Shown: positions 23,683-36,500, counted from the stretch's first letter. The stretch is 64,000 bases of DNA from Rhodamnia argentea (GCF_020921035.1 NC_063150.1:19296501-19360500); one strand, 5' to 3'. Notes: generated by a model from the sequence alone, not told the origin. Made by a program: numbers and translations.

Positions 23683-24137
23683 GCAGGTGAAGACCTAAAG
23701 GTGGCACAGATGAAAAAAATCTCTATTTTGATTAGAAAAGTAAGTTTTACTTGACGGGCTGCTCGACAGGTTGACGTTCGACTGGTTTGTGACTAATGCT
23801 TTGCCTTATCCAAATGTAGGCGAGAATCGAAAAGACGCATGAAGTTCTTGAAATTGGCTGCTGTTGGGGAAGCTTGACCATTGAAGTTGTCGGGCAAACA
23901 GGATGCAAATACACAGGCATTACTTTGTCAAAAGAGCAGCTGAAGTATGCCGAATTGAGAGTGAAAGAAGCAGGGCTACAGGTACCCAATCTTCCGGCAT
24001 TTGGAACTTGAAGACTTACTTCATTCTGTCCAAGAGATAATGTATTTCTGTCGATGGAGGACAGTAACAAATTCCTTCTTCCTTCTTTGCGATTATCGCC
24101 AATTGCCAAGTACCTACAAATATGACAGGATCATATG
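23683..24137 (+). repeat. Inverted-repeat arm 2 in CFAS-A (exons 17-19, reversed)
   Basis: Reads on the plus strand: EDLKVAQMKKISI, then ARIEKTHEVLEIGCCWGSL with YTGITLSKEQLKYAELRVKE, then a degraded exon 19. It mirrors 22762-23208. The 474-bp spacer (23209-23682) holds plus-strand exons 15 (AGIASAKYYFKHV) and 16 (IDELFSLFLDETMTYSCAVV). Outside the arm at 24138 the sequence switches back to minus-strand exon 15 (PMLLTA). Confidence 0.9.
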
Positions 24138-25377
24138 CTGTTAATAACATCGGCATCCACCGAATTGAGATGGCGGTATCAGAATCTCTGTTGGCAATGA
24201 GAATCTGCGACTTTCCATATTGTTGAAAATCGATTAAGCATTTGATACGTTTAACAGGATACAGCAATTATAAAATGAAGTCTGTTCGATGAAGAAAACA
24301 ACCTGAAAAAGATTTAGAAGAACTTTATCTTTGTCTACAAGAGAAAAACAACCATTTATGTATGCCTCTGCCAGGCCTAAATCGGCCTGAGTCATGACCT
24401 GAAAACCCAAAAATTCTTTTGTTAGGACGCAAAAGGTCTCAGCATGAAAAAGAAAAAACCGGGCTTTGATCATAAAAGGGTCCTGAATAGTCTGATCCAG
24501 TGGGGGCTGAAGTTGCGCGTAACTACGTAAGTTAGAGCAATACATTCCAGTAAAGCTGTGGACTGCGGATCCTCAAAGTGACTTCCAGAGGACATCTTTT
24601 TGTGGTTCTGCCGAAGGTAAACATCATGCCGCCTTCCTCTAATAAACTGCCAATCACGAAAGCATAATTGTTGCTACGTGATTCTCAAAATGGTCCCTTA
24701 AGCTGTATGTCATTAAGAATATTCTGCATAAACTCGCAAATTCTGTTCTAAGACATCGATGAAATTGCAGAAGTGGACCACATCAAACTAGCAATGGAAA
24801 TGACTTTAAAGACGAGAAGATGTTGACTATGAGACTATCAGAGCAATGACACTTTTAACACTTCTCAGGATCTACAGAGAAACAAGACCAGGAACTACGT
24901 ACTCACGTTACCGAGCCTGTAGAAATATAGCGCCCGAGAAATCTAGTAACGAAAAGGCATGCCCCGATTTCCTTGAGCGAAGGAACCATATTTTGGGGAT
25001 TCTCAAGAGTAAAATGTCTTTGTCCAGTCACTCCATGTGCAGCAGGCATGCCAGCCTGCAAAGAAGTCCCTTAAGTTAAAATGATCATATGCAACTTGCA
25101 CAGAGAGAGAGTCTATACCTTCAATCCATCCTCATGGAAGTCATATCCTGAAAGAAGAATAAGAACTCTAGTTAGTCATGATTGAAATCGGACTGAGTCC
25201 ATACCACAAGGTTCAAATTACAGCAACTTTCTGAGACAAGACAGTACAAAATTCATCAATTTGGCGCAACTGTGGACCCTCCTCATCATTCAGGATTTAA
25301 CCTCAAGAAAGATGGCAAGAACCTTGCAAGAATACTCTTTATTGCGTGCATAGGAATATAATACTGTCAGCGTTGCA

Positions 25378-26214
25378 ACCGCTCCAACCGTGATTGAGGA
25401 ATGAGAAATTATTACCCAAATCTATCATAAGAATTCGTGTGTTCCACGCGGGTTCAATATTCAGGTTTGACTAAACAATTTTCACCTAGATTTACTAAAT
25501 GATTGCTCATGGGCGACACTAGTCCTTGTGCTAAAAGACGAAAAAAGTTACCTTTAAAAGGCCACTAATAAATGATCTCGGAACTTTAGACCAATGTGTG
25601 ATGTTGTCCCTAAACTTTTAATTTGCTCAGTGTGAGCATTGAACTTTTAATTCAATGTGCAATGTCGTCTCTAATTTTTTAACTTAATTAATGTGGTCCC
25701 TAAATTTTTTTGTAAATGTTTATCTAATCCTTGGATTCAATTTCGTGTAGAGACTCAATTGGAAATATATTGAAAGTTCGTAGATCTCATTGAACAAATT
25801 AAAAGTTCAAGACCCACATTGCATATTAGACTAAAATTCATGAACCACATTGAACATTTTATGTTCAGGTATGCAATTGGGCATTGGGCCAAATCTATCG
25901 GAGACACTTTTTTTTTTTGTTAACTATAGAGCTAAACTTTGTTCTCCCATTCCTTACCAAAAAAAAAAACTTTGTTCTCCCACTTTTTCACTTTCAAAAT
26001 CTAGAAGTTATGAGCAAAGTTTCATACCCTCTCAATGTGGAAATTTCGAGGAACAACAATGTATTGTGACCCTTTTATATTTGTTTACGATGAATCGTTG
26101 TGGCCTCCGAAATAATTTTACGATGTGTTACAACAGTTTTTTTATTTAATTATGATGTGACGTCAATATCATGAAATAGTAATATAAGTCTCATCAACAT
26201 TTTTGAGTTTTTGC
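25378..26214. repeat. Segment shared by units 2 and 3 (copy at 43297-44109), with a foldback element
   Basis: Begins CCGCTCCAACCGTGATTGAGG where CFAS-A homology ends. It matches 43297-44109 almost throughout. It contains an AT-rich foldback: GTCCCTAAACTTTTAATTTG near 25610 and CAAATTAAAAGTTCAAGACC near 25796 are inverted, typical of a plant MITE. No coding capacity. Confidence 0.8.
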
Positions 26215-26610
26215 TCTTGCATCATTATCACTCTCTGACAAATAAGCATCATCATTCGGGTCTTCGCACTAGATTAGCTTTTTTACTACATAAAAACGAA
26301 ATTTTATCGAGTAGTTATACTAATGAATCAGTAATTTAAGTAACTTCCCTTTTGATTTGACTAACCTCAAGGGAAGAATTTTTTTTTTTTTTGGGTTTAG
26401 TTATATCATATTCTATTCTATTATACAAACTATAATGTGTGCGTTATATGCCGTACGCAAGTTGCGAAAACTTGCCCCTTACTCACGCACCCCCACCTTC
26501 CTCTTCCCAAATGGGAAGAGTGACCACCGGTGCAAACCCCTAATGGTTCAAGAGAAGAAGTTGAGGTGCCAGAGTCTTGATTGATTTCTAGATCTAGTTG
26601 GGATGAGTTT
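26215..26610 (-). pseudogene. Fragment of the MGCF-type gene (exon 2 / intron / exon 3 junction)
   Basis: Matches 17685-17960: TATCACTCTC-GAC/GAG-AATAAGCATC, GGGTCTTCGCACTAGA, AGTAATTTAAGTAACTT, CTAACCTCAA and TTTCTAGATCTAGTTGGGA occur in the same order, with deletions and no usable frame. Interrupted by a SINE-like insertion at 26379-26551. It shows that unit 2 once carried this gene. Confidence 0.85.
26379..26551 (-). mobile_element. SINE-like retroposon
   Basis: About 173 bp, poly-T at the left (a poly-A tail on the minus strand), flanked by near-identical 8-bp duplications GGGAAGAA (26371-26378) and GAGAAGAA (26552-26559). The minus strand starts TTGAACCATTAGGGG and has GCACCGGTGGTCAC, which may be a worn promoter box. 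The same insertion at the same site is at 44280-44446; unit 1 (17.9 kb) has the empty site. Confidence 0.7.
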
Positions 26611-26985
26611 TATTGTTAGAAATATTTAGGAACTCTAAGATATATTGGCTGCACGTACCCTCACGTGTCAACTGACGGCCATTGTATGTGAGATCCGTGT
26701 ACTCATGGCCAAAGCACATGAATAGGGCTCCGACGGCGATTGCTGGCATCATCAAGGCCACATTAGCTACCACATCACCCGACCACGTCGCCGTTGACCA
26801 TTGACCGTTTACTAAAGTTGACTGATAGTGGTTCCTAATTGTATTCAATGGGTAAAATGGACGTCCCAATACTTATTCAAACCATTTTGGAATGGATCAA
26901 ACTATATTGGGTTAAGTGTACTAGAAGTTCTAAAATTGCAATGGAGAATGCAAAAGAGGCAAGAAGGCTTGAATTGAACGAAGTA
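26611..26985 (-). other. Unit 2 linker with a 91-codon frame of unknown origin
   Basis: The minus frame at 26594-26869 encodes a partly hydrophobic peptide containing MPAIAVGALFMCFGHEY; the homologous stretch in unit 3 (44511-44880) is degraded. No counterpart is visible in unit 1. It may be a captured exon of another gene; I cannot name it. Confidence 0.35.
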
Positions 26986-27150
26986 CTCCGTCGAGTTGGG
27001 AGAGGTGATCAATGGGAAGGCGTTGAGTGCCGGGGTTTCCACCATTTTCGGAGCGACAATGAGAGCTTCCACGGGTTTCTTCTCTCTATGTTTTCCCCTC
27101 TGTGTTGGCGAGTGCAACTGTCAACTGTCACTCAATTCCAAGCTCTATGG
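26986..27150 (-). pseudogene. 5' fragment of the PPR gene
   Basis: Matches 21061-21215 (start region and promoter of the PPR gene). The minus strand reads MVETPALNAFPLITSPNS from an ATG at 27048, then leaves PPR homology; the repeat array is missing. Here the ATG is in frame with LITSP, unlike in the PPR gene itself. Confidence 0.8.
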
Positions 27151-27548
27151 GTGCGAAATGCGAAAACTGCCACTAAAGTTCTCTCTCTCTCAACTCATGG
27201 CAACTCATGCTTGTGCGACCTGCTTCAAAAGCGGGTTAAAGAATAGCATACTTTTGCACCTTCAAACGCAGATGAATTGCTGCGACAAGTTGCAGAAGAA
27301 GAATTTTGGCCGATTCCTTGTCTGAATCAATAATTGCACCGACTTGACTATCGTTCTGGACAACGAAAAGAGAAGTCCCCTCAACTGATGAACTTGCACG
27401 TTTGAATATGGTCTTCACAGCCAAAGAATGTTGAATCACTGAACGAAGCAAGAAAAATTTCCCAGGAACCAAGGGCTGAATGACCCTGAGGGAATCCACT
27501 GGGAGCAGGCTCAGTTGGGTCGTGCTTTGTCACTTCACAACAAAAAGA

Positions 27549-30500
27549 TCAATTAGACGGCAGGAAACTCGCGTACGGATCGGCGAATGCAGCATCATTT
27601 CCTGGACGTGAGAACACAATCTGCACCTCCAAGTTCATGGAAAATTACACTTAGAAAAGGAAGCACCAACATGAAAAGTGCACTTGTAATCTGCACTAGT
27701 CTCTTATTTTATTTTCAACTCGATGAGAGCGAAAACAAACTTCTCCCATCACAAGGAAAGAAAGTAGTACTACTTAGAAAATTGAGGCATTACCTGATAA
27801 TTTCCGAGAGTGTGCGACTTAAAACCAGCTGCGCAATAGTCGAAGTAGTACTCCCACGTCCTTATGAACTTTTCGTCGAATCCCCAGAGCCAATATTTTC
27901 CTGCAAAAGGAGAAAGCCGTCATGAATTGCCGAATAGACTGGGAGAAATTGTACCAAAGTGATTGCAGCATCCTGTAACTAGTCACCTCTGCTTCTCCAT
28001 GAAGTTCTTCCTCCAACACTGAAGTGTTTGATAGTAATGGATTCCTATGTTGTCCAGATGCTCCACGCTGTAGTGGAAGATCTTCCGTCAGATGAAGTGA
28101 AGAAGAACAAAGAACTTATGTACTTAATGTAACTCAACTGTACCAAAGTCGAGACGCAGAGGCCATAGCTGACGTTATCCTGCTTAACGAAGGCAGGCAG
28201 CCGCCGGGGAAGATGTATTCTTTTATGAAGTCTGAACTTCGCCTGTATTCGTCGTACCGCTCATCGGGTATGTATGTGAACTAGTGCAATTTAACATGAC
28301 AGTGAGAAAACAAAAAGAATAAGTTCATCTTTTGCTTTCAAAACAATAATTCGAGCCACAAAAAGGGTGCATGTCACATGCCTGCAGAACAAGAAGTCCG
28401 TCTTTGGCTAGCACCGATTCGCAACAGCCGAAGAACTCCTCCATGTATTCGTGGCCGACTGCTTCAATCATCTCGCTGTGAATTCATTCCATTAAGAGTA
28501 AGTCTTTTAAGCATCTGTTTTGGTCTGTTTAACCGTACCATGAATAGACAAACTCACCAGGAAATGATCCTGTCATATTTGTAGGTACTTGGCAATTGGC
28601 GATAATCGCAAAGAAGAAATGTGATGCGGTCCTGCATCAAAAAGGAAATACATTATCTCTTGAACCGAATAAACTAATTCTCAAGAACATATTGCAGGCA
28701 GATTGGGTACCTGAAGGCCCGCTTCTTTCACTCTCAATTCAGCATACTTCAGTTGCTCTTTCGACAAAGTAATGCCGGTGTATTTGCATCCGGTTTGCCT
28801 GACAACTTCAATGGCCAAGCTTCCCCAGCCGCAGCCGATTTCAAGAACTTTGTGCGTCTTTTCAATTCTCGCCTACATTTGGATAAGGCAAAGCATTAGT
28901 CACAACACAGTTGAAGGTTAACCGTCAAGCCGCCCCCAACTAATTGCAAGCAAAACTTACTTTTTTAATCAAGAGAGAGATCTTTCTCATCTGTGCTGCC
29001 TTTAGGTCTTCGCCTGCCATCTTCAAATTTTTCAACAGAACGAGAACGCACCATTATTTGAGTGACTAGACTTCATTCAGACATGGATATTTTTATTTAC
29101 TCTGGCTACAAAAGCACGTATTCGGCAGCAGAAATATCAAAACATGGTTGTTGTTGCTGACCTTGAAAACCGCGCATGAGTATGTCATAGTCTCATCCAA
29201 GAACAGCGAAAAAAGTTCATTACTCTGCCAACATGACAAAATGGAAATCCTAGAATTATATCTTGTCATATCTACAAGCACCTTCTTGCTTTTGATATAC
29301 ATCAATGGTGAGAAATTGACAATGTATTCTGGCTCCTCCTGTTCTCTAGAAAAAACGCTAGGAAAAAAGTTCAGGAATGCAGTATCTACCAGATCATAAT
29401 GCCGGGAGATGTTCCTACGAGCTTGTGTTAAAGTGTTTTGCCTTGATACATGCTTGAAGAAGTACTTAGCCGAACCAATACCAGCTGTTAATAACATCGG
29501 CGTCCACCAACCCCTAATCAAAAGGGGCATCCACGGGTTTAGTATCTTTATTAAGATTGTACAAGGTATAATCCAAAGCAGTTCGTTCCACTAAGTAAAT
29601 TATTGAGTACCTTTTCTTAATTAATCTCGAGGCAGTATTATCAGTATTTCTGTTGGCTATGAGAATCTGCGATTATATATATCGTTGACAAGTGAATAAA
29701 CATTTGATATGTTCAAAGTATACAGCATATAGAAAATTAAGTCTGTTACCTGAAAAAGATTTAGAAGGCCTTTATCTTTGTCTACGAAAGAAAAATCACC
29801 ATTTATGTATGCATCTGCTATGCCTAGATCGGCCTGAGTCATGACCTGAAAATCCAAAAAAATTGTTATCAAGACACAAAAGGGTCTCAGCAGAAACTAG
29901 CAAAAACTGGGCTTTACTCGTAGAAAGGTCCTGAATAGTCTTAACCGGCGTGGGCGGAAGTCGAGTGTAAAGATAGAACGATACCTTCCAGTAAAACTGT
30001 GGACTGTGGATCCTCAAGGTAACTGTCAGAGGACATATTTCCCTGGTTCCTTCGAAGGTAATCATCGTGCCTCCTTCCTCTAACAAACTGCCACTCACGA
30101 AAGCATAATTACAGCTACATGATTCTGGAAAGCTTTCTCCTAAGCCGTAAGTCCTTAAGAACAATTTTCATTTTTTCTGCAAATCATTCTTATTGACAAA
30201 TAAATTCGCATATTCTGTTCTAAGCTATTAATGAAAATGCAGGAGCAGACCAGTAAGATGAGAAGATGTTGACTAAGAGACAGATTCAGAGCAATGACAG
30301 TTAACATTTCTAAGGATCTACAGAGAAATAAGACAAGGAAAGATGCAAGCTACAAGCAAGCAGTTATCATGATAAGTAGCAGTATACTCACGTTACTGAG
30401 CCAGTAGTAATATAACGCCGGAGAAATCTCGTAACAAAAAGGCGTGCCCCCATTTCCTTGAGTGAAAGAGCCATATGCCGAGGATTCTCAAGAACAGAAG

Positions 30501-33500
30501 GACTTTTTCCTATCACTCCATGTGCAGCAGCCATGCCAGCCTGCAAAGAAGTCCCTCAACTTAAAATCGCATATCCAGCTAGTCGATCGATTGATCGAGA
30601 GAAAGAGAGAGAGAGAGAGCGTATACCATCAATCCATCCTCATGGAAGCCATACCCTGACAGAAGAATAAGAACTAAAGTTGGTCATGACATGAGAACTA
30701 AAGTTGGTCATGACATATACAAGTATGTTCCCTTGACGACCTGAGTCTTAAGAATTAAAAAATTCTATCTGCCGAAAGGTTGAAGTTGCAGCAACTTTAT
30801 GAGCAAAGACCACACAAAATTGACTCACTTACTAGGCAAAACTTAGGACCCTCCTCATTCAAAATGTTACCACAAGAAAGGTGGCCAGAACCTTGCAGCA
30901 TTATTCTTTATTACATGCATAGGAATAAGTAACACTCAGCGTTTCTAAAGAGACGATCACCAGTGCCAATATAGAAATTGAAAGGCTCACCCTGGTATGC
31001 TCCGCAGAACCAAATTCCTCTTTTTCCTTGGATCTGATCTAGCTCGAGTGAAGCTTTCGATGCGGCAACAGATGGAATTGGATGGCCAGTGCACCACTTA
31101 AGCAATGTGTGTTGCGGTTCATGTGAAGGATTGAGAGTCACGAGAAACGGCCAATCCTTCTGATCAAGGTTCTGCAAATTTTTACAGGCCCAACCAAAGA
31201 AAAGAGAATTGGTCATGCTGAAACCGGTGCCAACAGAAAGGGAGTTCTAGAGGCAGTCAAACCACGGAAATTGCCAACACGTTGCAGAATGCACCTCAAA
31301 AGATGCTACGTCGCTAAAATTTTAGTAGGCATTAACAACTTTTATGCATATCAACCTAAATACTAATTAGTGTAGTTTTATGCACTCCATGACAACTGCA
31401 AGTTTCACTTCCTTTATTCTAAAGGAATATGTAGCACGACTTTGTAGCACAACAGATCCTGAAGGGCACAGCAGAATCAGAAATAAAATCACAGCAAAGC
31501 ACATTTGCCATACCTGAAGCACATTGAGCCAGTACGTCAAGCACACTTGATTTTCAGTAGTCCCAAGAAAATTCCATGCACTCCATGCTGCTGGGTTTTT
31601 GGGCATGAAAGTTTTGTCATGATGAAGATAAATCTCGCTGCCAATAGGAAAAATGTACCGATGGTTTTGCATTCTGTCGTGCATATAGAGAGCTAAAAAG
31701 AAGCTTGCCAAAGAAATTTTTCCAAACAGAAGGCTTAAAGCAGATGCAATTGACAACGAAATCACTGTGGACACCATTGTTCCAATCTATCAACTAACCG
31801 TGGCGTTGTAGACAATTGGATATTTCTCCAGGAGCATGTTTGCAGATACTTGTCATGACAACATTAGCCAAAAATGCGCAAGCTACAGATTAACCAATTA
31901 TACCTGTAGGCATATTGGAATGCACCCAGGACTCTCATTTCATCATATGTTGCTTGGTCTCCCAACAATCTCAGAGCATCCGGTGCATGGACAGCTACAA
32001 TACACTTATCATATACTTCTTCGGAACCATCTCCAGTTAGGACAATGCAGCCTGTTCAGTCTCCTTCTGTTAACATAAAATTGTGGACTAAAAGGACAAA
32101 AACTATAAAGCGTCCAGATGATACTTGAGTGTACCTACTATGACAATTTAGTTCTCCTGCCCAAATTGTTCAGTCTAGTTCCATGTCATGTCACTGGAAA
32201 AATGCAGAAAAGGTTGAAATTTAAACCGCGAGTACTTACCCTCATCACTAGTTGAGATGGATCGCACTTCACAACTTGTTCTTATTTCACACCCTCGACT
32301 CTCAAGCTCATCTCTGACCTGAACCCACAAATATTTACAGTTTTATTCATCAGATTCTTTGTAGGGCTTCAAGAAGAAAAATTTACTACCGAGAACGTCC
32401 AGTTTTCCATCTCGATTTACTGAATGTCCTAACTATCATCACCTTATTCACGTAAGAATGCGAGCGTCTTCGGACAGTAAGCCACTGAGGGCGGCCAAAA
32501 ACCTGCAAAGAATCGGCTTATTGATATAAAATGCTACCAACTTAAGCAGCAGAGAATTGGTTGATAGGACATCTGAAAAAGCGAAACACGGTTTTTCTCA
32601 TTTCCAATCAACCACTAACTCTTCTATAGCCATGAGACCAACCTGAAGCAGATGATGATTGTGGCAAAAGGACAGAACCGAGAAGGCTGAAAAGCTCATG
32701 ACTCCTTCCGAAGAGCAAGACCAGATTGAACCACAAATTGGGATCTATAGGAAAATAAAATTAATTGGTAATTGGCATAGAGCTACATTCTACAAATGAG
32801 TTAAGTACAGATTTTGTGATTTGAGTTAAAAATCAAGGATATGACAGAGTACAGTGATTCAACAATCTCACAAGGTAAGCCTTTTGAAACAATTCAGAGT
32901 AACCCCGTGAGTTGATGAACTGTCCCAAAGTTTCGCTGCGATCAATGTCGGGATTGCTCTCAAGTCCTTCTAGGTAACTGCAAAAATATACAGGCATCAA
33001 ACAGAGTGAATGCCAGTGATTGTCTGGTCACGCATATGAAAAGGATGCAAGAACTTGAAGATTGGCTTATTGTTTTGAATGAATTAGGCCCAGCTTGATC
33101 ACCTTGCAAAGTCATGTAGGATATGCTACCTTGAGAATGAATATTGCCCATTTTCGAGACAACATTTGGCTTATCTAATCATATTATCCTGCTATAAAAT
33201 GCATAGAATGTCCTGGAGTTTCCTTTAAAAAATGATTGATATCATTGTTCGAACTGTTTCAAAATCTCACGTCAACAGTGTAGCATATTGCCAAAAACTT
33301 AGGCTTCAAGAAACCACTCTCCACACGGGTATCATTCGTGATCAATTAAGCTGGCAATCACAATTCATTAATGACATTTCCTACTTCTGATAGTGGGAAG
33401 AACGCTCGCAAGATTGGAAAAGATTAGCAGCAAATCTTTGGGATGAAGGATTATGATCATTGTCATCGATCTGAGCTGCAAGCAGTGCAGACAACCAGAG

Positions 33501-36500
33501 ACGGAAATGCAGATAACCATCCAATGAGCACCAAAAAGACTTGATTTACCTGAGGACATCCTCCTTAAATTTGATGATTTCTCTGAGCATTAGCCAGAAG
33601 TAAGGATTCAACACATTTGTCTTCTGGGCAAACATACTCGAAAGACCATTTCTGCTTCCCCACTCACAGCCTCGGCCTTCGTCCAAGCTGACCGAGAATG
33701 ACATGTCCGATATCTCCATTTCCACTCCAAGACTCTCAAACAACTCCATCATATTAGGGTACGTAACCTGCACGAGAACCCCGTCATTCACGTCAGCATT
33801 AGAAGTTGCTCAAGACTAGTCGATTGTTTACAATGAAAATTACTTCTATAAGATGCCAAAGAAGTACCATGATCTCAAAGCGACAGAATAAGAGATCAAT
33901 GGCTTCAACTCACGTTACTGACAACGTATGCAGCGCATTAGTGGTACATCAAATCCGAGTTATACTCCGAGACAAGATTCGATGGTTGTAGCTACTCATA
34001 GATATTTCAATGGCCGAAGACTTATTTGATGATATGCCATTGTTATGCAACCCGACTAAAACCAAATCTAGTCATTTTTATTCTCAGTTTGAAAATGATT
34101 GTTCCGTTATAGTCATGTGTGTTGCTATAGTCATGGAACTCCTTTCTCTGTAGTATAACTATAAATATAAGTAGCACCGACACCAACATGTGACAGATGA
34201 CAAGACGCGACACGACACGCCGACATGTCATTTCTAAAAAATAGAAATTTTCGACACGTCGGGGACACGTTATATATTTAAAATATATGTTCATATAAAT
34301 GGTAAAGTATCATTTTTATTATTATTTTTTTTGTAAAAACAGAGAATCTACAAACAAGAGCTTTTATAATACAAAAGAAATTTTGTTATTGCCGTAATTT
34401 GACACTAGTTAGTCTAGAAAAAAGTAAATAAAAAAGTAAAAAAAAAATGATTAAAAAGTTATTGAATTCTCCCGAAAGTAATGTGCTCCCCAATCAAATA
34501 GTCTATCTGGGCCTCTGCAATCTACGGTGCACAGTACCGCACACCCGCACTTGCGCCTGCATGCTCTCTATCCTCTCTCTTCCTTCTTTCCCCAAAGGGA
34601 CCCCCTCGCTTTCCTCCCCTGGGCTCTCTCTCTCATCTTCGTCTCTCTCTTTACTTAAAAAAAAAAAAAAATCTCTCACTCCCCTCTCCTCTCTCTCGTC
34701 TCAGTCTCGCGAAGCAAACCGTGATTTTGGCTGTCTCGCCAGTCCTCCGCCGCTATCTCGCTCTGTTCTCCGAGGCTCGCTCGCTCGCTCTGTCCTCCGA
34801 CGCACATGAAGCCCATCCTCTAGCACTGGCTCACTCCATTGCTGCCTCCCTTTCCAGATCCGTGCTATCCAGCCCTCCTTGCCCACCGACTCGCTCATTG
34901 CTGGCTCTCTCCCTCTCTCATGGTCCGAGACGCAAGCACCCTTCGCCTCCTCCTCCCCCAGATTTCTGACCTCCAGATCTACGTTTCCTCCGCCCGCCTT
35001 CCTCACCGACAGGAGTGTCCCTGGCGTGTCCCTGGTGTTGACTACGTGTCGGATCTTCGACATGCGTTGATCACATGTTGAATGCATGTTGGCTGCGTGT
35101 TTGTATCCGACACGTGTCCGACACCGACGCGATGACCTTATCAACGTAACGTGCTGGTGCTTCATAACTATAAACATAAAGGAATCTACCCAAAGAGTAA
35201 AGAAAACATAACTAGACAAAAACCCGCCTTTTTTTTTTCAGCTCTAAACCTTGCTAGATTGGTGAACCCGGGCCGGCCAGCAGATATGCCCTAGGCCCTA
35301 GCTCCAAAGTGCGAGTAATTATAAATTATTATCGGGATCTACCATCAAATTGGATGAGTTTTTCGTGCGAATTTCACATGGATCCAATCTAAATTCAACG
35401 AACGGTCGCTTGCGGGCGACATTAGTCGAGCCTAGGGCTCCCATGTGTGTCCCATGGGTGTTCTCACCACCCTTTTCGAAAACCCCCACAAACATCAGAA
35501 AAAAAAAATGCGAGACAAGAAGGAGAAGCAGTAGTAGGATAATACGATGCAACTTGTTCCCATCGATTGGTTTCACATCAAAATCAACAAACAGTACCGG
35601 AGAGAGATAATGCCATTCGATAAGTACATCTTATGTCTTAATTTTTTTATCAAAGGTTTACGTCCGACAATAATTTTCTAAAGCGGTTAGATAGACAGGT
35701 TCGGGGACAAAAGTACATGTATGATCAAACAAGTGGGAGACATGATTAAAAAAAAAAAATAGTCATTTCAACCATTTCATGCTGATAACAAAGTATTTGA
35801 AATTCTTAGGTCGCCTCATTGTCCTAATTTAAACGTGCCAATCTCCCTTTAATATATGATAAATCACGCATATGAACGAATTTACTCTCCGAGAATATCC
35901 TCGAAACATAAGGTTACCCAAATAGGTAACTCGGTGATAGTGGAATAAACTTAACATGATTTGATATTTTATATCTTAATAATCGAGATCCTCGTGTAAT
36001 TAAGTTCGCTAGTCTAATTAACAAAAAAGTTCTAATGCTTAGAACAACACGTACATGCCCATGTTACTTGAAACAAGAGTTTTTTTTTTTTTCCTTTTAA
36101 CATCATCGTCATTTGCAATTATTTTCAAAATTAGATACTAGAATGCTCTATTCTCGTACAAAATTCTAAGTATTTCTTAGAAACTTTATAATCTCCACTC
36201 GCTACTCCGAATGGATGCTGCGGTATCGGAGACTAACGGGCAACAACATACCTATCTCGAGCTCTTTTAGATTCACGAAAAATGGAGAGTATAGTTACTA
36301 AATCAGCTCAAGTTCTTGTATTTTAAAATCGAAAAAAGGAGAAAAATATATATGTCAAAAAAGAATTAGAAAAAAAAAAAGGGTTGAAAATTAAACATAT
36401 ACACGTGGAGAAAGGCATTGTGACTTTCTAAATCTGCACATAAAGTTAGAAAGTTACCCTTTTGTGGTCACTGGTCAGAAGAAAGTTACCCTTTTCGATT

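Larger units (their letters stand above)
21770..25375 (-). pseudogene. CFAS-A: 3' half of a cyclopropane fatty acid synthase gene, rearranged
   Basis: Homologous to exons 10-24 of the CFAS at 27549-36936; the N-terminal oxidase half is absent, and homology stops in intron 9 at about 25375. Recognisable pieces on the minus strand: AGMPAAHGV and LFVTRFLGRYI (24.9-25.06 kb), SLLEEGG (24.6 kb), VMTQADLGLAEAYING (24.3-24.4 kb), EMIEAVGHE (22.6 kb), YIFPGGCLPS (22.4 kb) and the final IVFSRPGNDAAFANP (21.8 kb). Lesions: 23209-24137 is inverted and partly duplicated; the SAM motif reads EISCGLG in one arm and EIGCCWG in the other instead of EIGCGWG; the exon-23 equivalent has in-frame TAG codons (22074-22080 region) where the intact copy has TGG; the exon-12 donor G is lost. 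No functional enzyme is expected. Adjacent to, and in the same orientation as, the PPR gene. Confidence 0.9.

Noticed and set aside
23747..24109. Minus-strand 120-codon frame in CFAS-A
   Set aside because: Antisense of inverted arm 2; near-identical to the shadow frame at 22821-23144 opposite arm 1.
34447..35219. Overlapping frames of 60-172 codons on both strands
   Set aside because: CT/GC-rich centre of the intron-1 insertion; biased composition, no domain.
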